This document shows, one piece after another, positions 12,545 through 17,006 of a stretch of 17,006 nt of DNA (the first letter of the stretch is position 1; every line of letters starts with the position of its first letter). The stretch is from Candidatus Woesearchaeota archaeon (GTDB lineage: Archaea > Nanobdellota > Nanobdellia > Woesearchaeales > UBA10216): NCBI GenBank assembly GCA_016180145.1, contig JACPBT010000011.1:1-17006 (forward strand), read 5' to 3'. The notes beneath the pieces were generated by a model. The model was not told where the DNA came from, searched no databases, and worked only from the letters and a program-made list of their open reading frames with translations. The translations under genes were made by a program, and so were the position numbers.

Positions 12545-14101
12545 TCACTTAAACGGCTTGTCTTTCTGAAGGTTCTCCATCCACTTCTTCACAGAATCAT
12601 CAGTGCGGGAAAAGCTGGGCTGAGTTGAAGGCGCTGATGACGCCAAAGATTCCTGACGCTGCTGCTCGCGCTTGCTGTCAAGGTAGCGCTTCAACGCAGC
12701 AGTCTCAGCATCATAAGCCGGTGAAGGCTCATCCTTAACTGAGGCAGCCTTATTAACGCCCTTCTTTCTGCCACGGCGCATGCGCCTGTAAACAACAAAA
12801 ACAAGAACGCCAGCAACAGCCACAGCCAAAAGCCATGAAAATACGCCACTGACCCCATCAAACCTGCTGCCTGAAACAACATTGCCTGTAACACCGAAAA
12901 AGTCCCCAGCCTTCCTGAAAGCAGAACGCTCATCAAGCAAATGAGCCTCAAAAGAGGGAGAGTTCGCAAGCCCGGGGAAAGAAATAACATAGGAATCCTC
13001 AGGAACCTCTGCATAAAGGTCAATTAAAGCGCTGCCATCAGGCTTAAGCTCAAAATCACGGGAAACAACAACCAGATTAGAAGAGCCGTTAAGGCTTACA
13101 ACCAGCTCCCTGCGGTAATCAATATTGCCTGTATTGACAACTGTCAAAGCCCCGCTGTCAAAGCTGACATTAACAGACTCAACAACAGGAACAACAAAGG
13201 AAGCGGTTGAATTAAGCCCTGACGAGGAAACTAAAACAGAGTAAGAGCCCGGCTTAAACGAAGAAGGCAGCGCAAAGCCGAAATCAGAAGGCATGGTTAC
13301 TGAACTGCCAAGAACAGACGCGCCAAAACTGTCAATAACGCTTATTGAAGCCTTAGCTGCAATAACGTCACCAGCCTGGTCAAGAAGGACAACAGAACCG
13401 CCCAACAAACTGCCCGGAAGAACGGTCTCATTTGACAAAGCAACAGAAAGCTTTGTAGGAACAGCCTCAACAGAGAAAGAGGCTGAAGCAGAGCCGGAAT
13501 TGCCGGAAGAATCATTCACCAAAAAGTCAAGCGAATGCCTCCCGCTCTTAATATTTGACGGAAGGCGGACATTGTAAGAAAAGGAATTGTTGACGACAAC
13601 GCCACCATAAGAATTGCCCAAAAGGGAAAGCGAAACCGCACCCCTTGACGAGTAAGATTTTGCGACAGCACCTGAAACCACAAGCTCGTCAGAAGGGCTG
13701 ACAACACTACGCGGGACAGAAACAAAAACAGGCAAACTGCCAGTAACATTAAAAGACTCGGAAGAATCCTCAAACTGCACATTCCTGCTAAAAGAAGAAA
13801 CATTTGCCAAAACATAACACCGGCCTTTCATGTCAGAAGCAACCTCAAGGCCGGGAACGCCAACACTCTGCACCTGACCCGCATAAAGGGTGGTAGGCAG
13901 GGTATAAAACTCAATGCCAAAATCAGAGCAGACAAGCGAAAGCTTCGCAAGCCCTGAAAAATCAGCATCACTGGAAACATCATAAGACACGAGAATCTGG
14001 TCGCCAAAGTTATACAACGACTTGTCAACACTCACGCTCACATCAGCCAGAACAGGCAGAGACATAACCAAAAACAAAAAAACGAGCAAAAAGGGCTTCA
14101 T
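12545..14101 (-). CDS. Secreted, membrane-anchored cell-surface protein with beta-sandwich repeats
   Basis: A 518-aa protein starting MKPFLLVFLFLVMSLPVLAD, a clear signal peptide with likely cleavage after Ala19. The ectodomain (about 20-415) is Ser/Val-rich with repeated Ig/MG2-like beta-sandwich patterns (SVDKSLYNFGDQILVSYDVS; RSVVSPSDELVVSG; LSNETVLPGSLLGGSVVLLD) and at least eight N-glycosylation sequons (NVS, NVT, NNS, NDS, NET, NST, NGS). One transmembrane helix follows (about 418-438, WLLAVAVAGVLVFVVY), then RRMRRGRKK and an ~80-residue charged cytoplasmic tail ending WMENLQKDKPFK. It is probably a type I envelope protein or adhesin. The ATG at 14101 is set by the signal peptide and a TATA box 28 nt upstream; the frame extends to 14197 but that part is not coding-like. 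Divergent to the SpoIIM gene. Confidence 0.85.
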   Translation of the reverse strand: MKPFLLVFLFLVMSLPVLADVSVSVDKSLYNFGDQILVSYDVSSDADFSGLAKLSLVCSDFGIEFYTLPTTLYAGQVQSVGVPGLEVASDMKGRCYVLANVSSFSRNVQFEDSSESFNVTGSLPVFVSVPRSVVSPSDELVVSGAVAKSYSSRGAVSLSLLGNSYGGVVVNNSFSYNVRLPSNIKSGRHSLDFLVNDSSGNSGSASASFSVEAVPTKLSVALSNETVLPGSLLGGSVVLLDQAGDVIAAKASISVIDSFGASVLGSSVTMPSDFGFALPSSFKPGSYSVLVSSSGLNSTASFVVPVVESVNVSFDSGALTVVNTGNIDYRRELVVSLNGSSNLVVVSRDFELKPDGSALIDLYAEVPEDSYVISFPGLANSPSFEAHLLDERSAFRKAGDFFGVTGNVVSGSRFDGVSGVFSWLLAVAVAGVLVFVVYRRMRRGRKKGVNKAASVKDEPSPAYDAETAALKRYLDSKREQQRQESLASSAPSTQPSFSRTDDSVKKWMENLQKDKPFK

Positions 14102-14124
14102 ACGCCCATTATGAACACGCTCAC

Positions 14125-14134
14125 TTAAATATTT
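14125..14134 (-). promoter_or_regulatory. TATA box for the surface-protein gene
   Basis: Minus strand AAATATTTAAG is centred 28 nt upstream of the ATG at 14101. Confidence 0.55.
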
Positions 14135-14238
14135 TACTATAATAAAGTAAAGGCATTCCGCGTGCAGGCGGCAATCAGCAGCAGTAACTACTGTCACTAC
14201 CTAATGCAAAAGTGCAACACCGCATAGCAATCAGAAAG

Positions 14239-14247
14239 CTATATAAA
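14239..14247 (+). promoter_or_regulatory. TATA box for the SpoIIM-family gene
   Basis: CTATATAAA is centred 28 nt before the ATG at 14272 but only about 20 nt before the ATG at 14263, favouring the second ATG. The 100 nt between this and the divergent promoter hold no other feature I can support. Confidence 0.6.
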
Positions 14248-14271
14248 CGCTAACAACCGGAAATGACACAA

Positions 14272-15141
14272 ATGGTGCTTGAAACCCTCATAAACCCTGT
14301 AAACGCAGAGCGCAAACCATGGGAACTGTTCTTCATAGGAGCGGTATACAGTTCAGTAGCAATTTTCCTAAGCACAATAGTATTCAGAGACTACGCAGGC
14401 ATAGTGATGGTATTCCTCACAACACTCGCATGCTCATACCTAATACAAAGAATGCTACGCATGGAAGAAAAAAAAGACACCAACCAAATCATAACAGAGC
14501 TGCACCTCCTAAAAGAGCATGGAAAAGCGCTGACAGTCTTCATATTACTATTCCTCGGATTCGTAACAGCATTCTCAGCATGGTATGTAGTGCTGCCATC
14601 AGAAATGACACACACCATATTCAAAGTGCAGGAAAACACAATACAATGCATAAACTCAGGAACGACACAAGGATGCATGACAGGCATGCAGACAGGCGTT
14701 CAATCAACATTCAGCAAGATATTCCTGAACAACATAAAAGTGCTGGCATTCACCCTGATATTTGCATTCTTCTACGGAGCAGGAGCAGTATTCATACTTG
14801 CGTGGAACGCAGCAGTAGTCGGAACAGCCATAGGCATATTCGTAAGAAACAGCGTAAGCACAGCAGCAGTAAACATCGGACTGACATCAATAGCATCCTA
14901 CTTCTCAATATACTCCATAGGCGTATTAAAATACATGACACACGGCATATTTGAAATACTCGCATACTTCATGGCAGCCCTCGCAGGAGGAATAATATCA
15001 ATAGCAGTGGCAAGGCACAACTTCAAAAGCCCAGAATTCAGAAAAGTGCTGCTTGACTCAGTTGACCTGATAGCACTATCGGCAGGCACGCTATTCCTCG
15101 CAGCAGTCGTGGAAGTATTCATAACACCAATGCTGTTCTAA
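14272..15141 (+). CDS. SpoIIM (stage II sporulation protein M)-family membrane protein
   Basis: A 289-aa polytopic membrane protein beginning MVLETLINPVNAERKPWELF, the characteristic N-terminus of archaeal SpoIIM/DUF95 proteins. Seven or eight hydrophobic segments are visible: about 20-38, 42-60, 86-106, 158-180, 183-195, 205-222, 232-250 and 265-285. Conserved SpoIIM features include the NNIKV helix start and FYGAGAVFILAWNAAVVGTA. In bacteria SpoIIM acts in engulfment; archaea lack sporulation and the role is unknown, perhaps membrane remodelling or transport. The start at 14272 is chosen from family N-termini and TATA spacing over 14263. A damaged metallo-beta-lactamase-fold gene follows 6 nt after the stop. 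Confidence 0.9.
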   Translation: MVLETLINPVNAERKPWELFFIGAVYSSVAIFLSTIVFRDYAGIVMVFLTTLACSYLIQRMLRMEEKKDTNQIITELHLLKEHGKALTVFILLFLGFVTAFSAWYVVLPSEMTHTIFKVQENTIQCINSGTTQGCMTGMQTGVQSTFSKIFLNNIKVLAFTLIFAFFYGAGAVFILAWNAAVVGTAIGIFVRNSVSTAAVNIGLTSIASYFSIYSIGVLKYMTHGIFEILAYFMAALAGGIISIAVARHNFKSPEFRKVLLDSVDLIALSAGTLFLAAVVEVFITPMLF

Positions 15142-15147
15142 AAAAAA

Positions 15148-15695
15148 ATGATAATCTCAAAAAGAACCCATTCCTGCCTTATCATAGAGGAAAAAGGAAA
15201 AACCATCCTGATTGACCCGGGAAGCTATACTGCACAGGAAAACGCGCTGAAGGCAGATGACTTAAAGAAACTTGACTACCCACCGTAATAACAAACAAAT
15301 CAGCAGCGGCAACACTCGCAAAAGAAGGCATAAGGACGGAAACATCAGGAAACAGCATGATAAGCATAACACCCGCAAGGCATGAAAAAATACTGATGCA
15401 AACACCGGAAAACATAATGTTCACAATAGCAGGAAGACTGACACACCCCGGAGACTCACTGAACTTTGAAAACACGACAGAGATACTCGCACTCCCAATA
15501 CAGGCACCATGGGGAAGCTTCGTCAACGCAATACAAAAAGCAGCACAGCTAAAGCCGAAAACAGTAATACCAATACACGACTGGCACTGGAAAGACGAAG
15601 CAAGAATACAACTGTATAAAGCTGCGGCAGACTACCTCAAAAAGAAGGAAATAAAATTCAAGGCAGCAGAAAAGGGAGAAACTATTGAAGTTTAA
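15148..15695 (+). pseudogene. Metallo-beta-lactamase-fold hydrolase with internal deletion of the HxHxDH region
   Basis: The first frame (15148 to a TAA at 15286-15288) begins MIISKRTHSCLIIEEKGKTI, then LIDPGSYTAQENALKADDLK and KLDYPP, the normal N-terminus of a UPF0173-like metal-dependent hydrolase. From about 15285 a different frame continues VITNKSAAATLAKEGIRTET through GRLTHPGDSLNFE, LPIQAPWGSF and VIPIHDWHWKDEAR to the natural C-terminus at 15695. The segment that should lie between (LxxTHEHxDH, the metal-binding loop) is absent and the frame is shifted, so about 60-75 bp appear to be deleted around 15279-15284. The downstream part could be made alone from the ATG at 15357, but it would lack metal ligands. 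It follows the SpoIIM gene by 6 nt. Confidence 0.82.
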
Positions 15696-15697
15696 CT

Positions 15698-15730
15698 ACT
15701 TCCTTGCCTTCTCAAGCTTTCCCTTAAGCA
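15698..15730. repeat. 33-bp copy of the rps12 3' end (displaced end)
   Basis: This stretch matches 16472-16504 at 32 of 33 positions (T at 15720 against G at 16494). It covers the last ten codons of rps12 (KGKLEKARK) up to the stop, which here would be TAG. It immediately follows the stop of the damaged hydrolase gene. An ATG at 15761 gives a 21-aa micro-ORF running through it, not supported as a gene. Confidence 0.85.
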
Positions 15731-15732
15731 CT

Positions 15733-15988
15733 TCAAACGACAGCCTGAACTTTTTTAGCATGCAGAGCGAAATAGTTTTCGGTTTCCTGCACTAACAATT
15801 GCTTATGTAAATCAATCAGCCGTTTAACAACCTCGTTATCGCTGTTTAATCGGTAAAGCTTTGCCTTCCCGACTTTCCTCGTGTTTTTTATCAGCCCTGC
15901 TTTTTCCATGCCAATCCAAACCCTGTTGAGAGTTCCTGATAACAGGACTGCCGCCAAATGTCCGAACAAATATTGGCAACTCGCTCAT
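15733..15988 (-). pseudogene. Winged-helix transcriptional regulator with internal deletion and frameshift
   Basis: The ATG at 15988 sits 27 nt from a TATA box (16011-16019) and encodes MSELPIFVRTFGGSPVIR, a familiar N-terminus of archaeal MarR/ArsR-like wHTH regulators, ending near 15935. The family body then continues in another frame: GTLNRVWIGMEKAGLIKNTR, then KVGKAKLYRLNSDNEVVKRL and IDLHKQLLVQETENYFALHA, stopping at 15733. The ~25-35 residues that should join the two (first helices of the HTH) are missing, so a deletion not divisible by three is inferred at about 15930-15935. Translation from the promoter-proximal ATG would give a 47-aa nonsense product. The C-terminal piece has no good start. 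Confidence 0.78.
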
Positions 15989-16010
15989 AGGTTAATTGAC
16001 ACACAAACAA

Positions 16011-16019
16011 CTATATAAA
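16011..16019 (-). promoter_or_regulatory. TATA box for the damaged wHTH regulator
   Basis: Minus strand TTTATATAG is centred 27 nt upstream of the ATG at 15988, so the promoter of the broken gene looks intact. Confidence 0.6.
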
Positions 16020-16069
16020 ACTTTCTATTAAATATAACATTATACTAAAATAACACTTTTTAAAAAAAG

Positions 16070-16079
16070 CCTTAAATAC
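16070..16079 (+). promoter_or_regulatory. TATA box for the 94-aa wHTH-like gene
   Basis: CCTTAAATAC is centred 26 nt before the ATG at 16101, preceded by an A-rich BRE-like tract (TTTTTAAAAAAAG). Confidence 0.6.
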
Positions 16080-16100
16080 CCTACACCTGCAAAAACTGAC

Positions 16101-16385
16101 ATGAATGAAAAAGAAGACGTAAAAAAAAGAATGATAAGGGACATGCTCACACCGCCACGATGGGGTGGCAGACATACAGAAGTGAAGAATCTAAGAAAAA
16201 GCCTTCCGTCACATATCTTGTCAACGAAGCAAGGCCAGAAGCTCGTTGACGAGGCAATAAAAGAGCTTATTAACGACGGTTGGCTTTTTGCCAAGAAATC
16301 AACAGGAGAAATTCACGTATCTCTAAATCCAAGAATGAAAAAGGAGATAATGGAATATGTGAACAGCTATAGCGGCGGACTTTAA
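16101..16385 (+). CDS. Small winged-helix-like protein of unknown function (94 aa)
   Basis: The 94-aa product reads MNEKEDVKKRMIRDMLTPPR, then WGGRHTEVKNLRKSLPSHIL. A helical part QGQKLVDEAIKELINDGWLF and a terminal AKKSTGEIHVSLNPRMKKEI follow. The pattern (basic N-terminal helix, WGGxHT loop, LPSH, an AIKELINxGW recognition-like helix and a hairpin ending HVSLNPR) matches a type of small hypothetical protein I associate with DPANN archaea, probably a nucleic-acid-binding wHTH. I know no proven role. The ATG at 16101 is set by the TATA box. It is divergent to the broken regulator and convergent to rps12. Confidence 0.75.
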   Translation: MNEKEDVKKRMIRDMLTPPRWGGRHTEVKNLRKSLPSHILSTKQGQKLVDEAIKELINDGWLFAKKSTGEIHVSLNPRMKKEIMEYVNSYSGGL

Positions 16386-16409
16386 CAATCGTATAAACTT
16401 GTGTCCGCC
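16374..16409. repeat. Inverted repeat, 7-bp arms, end of the 94-aa gene
   Basis: GGCGGAC (16374-16380) and GTCCGCC (16403-16409) are perfect inverse complements around a 22-nt loop. The left arm covers the last codons of the 94-aa gene. It could be a transcript-end stem-loop; no T-run follows. Confidence 0.6.
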
Positions 16410-16412
16410 TAA

Positions 16413-16457
16413 TATAGGCACGGTTAACAACTACGAAAATTAATTTCCGTGCCTATA
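16413..16457. repeat. Inverted repeat, 11-bp arms, between convergent genes
   Basis: TATAGGCACGG (16413-16423) and CCGTGCCTATA (16447-16457) are perfect inverse complements with a 23-nt AT-rich spacer. It lies between the 94-aa gene and the rps12 stop. It may be a bidirectional terminator, a protein-binding site or an end of a small mobile element. Confidence 0.75.
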
Positions 16458-16469
16458 AAACACCAAAAC

Positions 16470-16907
16470 TCACTTCCTTGCCTTCTCAAGCTTGCCCTTA
16501 AGCAATGCATCCAGAGACTGGTCATTTACCTGAATAACCTTCCACCTGACACCGGGAATATCACCCTTGGAACGCCCCATCCTGCCGCCAATGCACTCAA
16601 TCATAACCTCATCATGCTCATCAATAAGCTTGGAAGCCCCATCCCCCGGACAGAAAGCAGTAACCTGCCTGCCATTCTTGACAAGCTGAACCTTAACACA
16701 CTTCCTCATAGCAGAATTAGGCTGCTTAGCCTCAAACTGAACCTTCTCAAGAACAATACCCTTAGCCTGCCAGGCGCCCTCAAGAGGGTCAGACTTGGCT
16801 CGCATGCGAAGAGTGCGGTTAACAAAAGCACGCTGACTCCAACGGAACGTATGACGGCGAGCCATAAGACGCTTACCGGCATTCAAACCACGGGACTTTG
16901 AAACCAT
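16470..16907 (-). CDS. rps12: Small ribosomal subunit protein uS12
   Basis: uS12 lies at the decoding centre of the 30S subunit and helps tRNA selection accuracy. The 145-aa product begins MVSKSRGLNAGKRLMARRHT, and carries the conserved EAKQPNSAMRKCVKVQL and CIGGRMGRSKGDIPGVRWKV segments typical of archaeal/eukaryotic S23/S12. The ATG at 16907 is 28 nt from a TATA box at 16930-16940; an upstream TTG at 16916 is unlikely. In many archaea rps12 is followed by rps7; here the downstream side instead holds wHTH genes on both strands and a displaced copy of the rps12 3' end. Confidence 0.96.
   Translation of the reverse strand: MVSKSRGLNAGKRLMARRHTFRWSQRAFVNRTLRMRAKSDPLEGAWQAKGIVLEKVQFEAKQPNSAMRKCVKVQLVKNGRQVTAFCPGDGASKLIDEHDEVMIECIGGRMGRSKGDIPGVRWKVIQVNDQSLDALLKGKLEKARK
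16472..16504. repeat. 33-bp 3' end of rps12 duplicated at 15698-15730
   Basis: The in-gene copy of the direct repeat. Together with 15698-15730 it brackets about 740 bp holding two wHTH genes and the inverted repeats. Confidence 0.85.
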
Positions 16908-16929
16908 AACAAACAAGAATCAGCAGGAG

Positions 16930-16940
16930 GTTTTTAAATG
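16930..16940 (-). promoter_or_regulatory. TATA box for rps12
   Basis: Minus strand CATTTAAAAAC is centred about 28 nt upstream of the ATG at 16907. Next to it CCTCCTGCTG runs on the minus strand. Confidence 0.55.
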
Positions 16941-16961
16941 TTGCTGTTTGGCAATTTCAGG

Positions 16962-17006
16962 TTAAAATAGCATTTTCTCTATAAACTCTATTTCCGCTTC
17001 CGGCAC
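16962..17006 (-). CDS. Possible 3' end of an upstream gene (fragment)
   Basis: On the minus strand a frame enters from the window edge as VPEAEIEFIEKMLF and stops with TAA at 16964-16962, about 20 nt before the rps12 TATA box. Amino-acid composition is protein-like, but 14 residues are too few to assign a family. The stop of an adjacent frame (TGA about 10 nt later) cannot be ruled out as the true end. Confidence 0.35.
   Translation of the reverse strand: MPEAEIEFIEKMLF

Noticed and set aside
14319..14954. 211-aa alternative frame within the SpoIIM gene
   Set aside because: His/Arg/Asn-rich shadow frame in a gene whose membrane protein frame is convincing.
15696..15761. 21-aa micro-ORF (MLKKFRLSFEVLKGKLEKARK) on the minus strand
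   Set aside because: Its second half is the rps12 duplicate and no promoter is correctly placed, so a chance frame is more likely than a gene.
1..17006. CRISPR arrays, insertion sequences, rRNA
   Set aside because: Looked for regularly spaced repeats, transposase motifs and conserved rRNA stretches; none seen.

Overview
The window looks archaeal. It carries archaeal exosome subunits (Rrp4, Rrp41, Rrp42), SBDS, the proteasome alpha subunit, RNase P Pop5, RNA polymerase subunit K, an Lhr-type helicase and uS12. TATA boxes lie about 26-30 nt upstream of most start codons. The mix of small wHTH proteins, an HTH-CBS regulator, a SpoIIM-like membrane protein and a DUF5678/aspartic-protease pair is reminiscent of DPANN archaea, but the lineage cannot be fixed from this window.

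Region 1-4310 (minus strand) is a tight operon: pop5/rnp2 > psmA > SBDS > rrp4 > rrp41 > rrp42 > rpoK (cut by the window edge). Most junctions overlap or lie within a few nt. One strong TATA box is seen, in front of pop5. This is the classic archaeal exosome-proteasome supercluster linking RNA degradation, RNA processing, ribosome assembly and protein degradation. rpoK in the last visible place is less usual.

Region 4340-6271 is accessory: two small minus-strand ORFs of unknown function (one ending at a terminator-like hairpin), the first copy of a ~100-bp intergenic element, a HicB-HicA toxin-antitoxin pair and an HTH-CBS regulator. Region 6273-8377 (minus) holds a DUF362 protein, an unknown 133-aa protein, a metallophosphoesterase broken near its start by a perfect 13-bp tandem duplication, and a class II tRNA-Leu(CAG) with an imperfect acceptor stem. 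The second copy of the ~100-bp element lies directly upstream of that tRNA.

Region 8498-14101 (minus) holds a zinc-ribbon protein with a long Arg/Lys-rich tail, a large Lhr-type DEVH helicase, a retropepsin-like aspartic protease coupled to a DUF5678 protein, and a membrane-anchored secreted protein. Region 14272-17006 has a SpoIIM-family membrane protein, a metallo-beta-lactamase-fold gene that has lost its HxHxDH segment, a wHTH regulator with an internal deletion, a small wHTH-like protein, uS12 and a short tail of a further gene. A 33-bp near-exact copy of the rps12 3' end sits about 740 bp downstream of the real one and brackets the two wHTH genes, as expected for an insertion at the 3' end of rps12.

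The most unusual signals are the three indel-damaged genes within 9 kb, the rps12 3'-end duplication, the duplicated promoter/terminator element and the basic-tailed zinc ribbon. No CRISPR array, insertion sequence or rRNA was seen.
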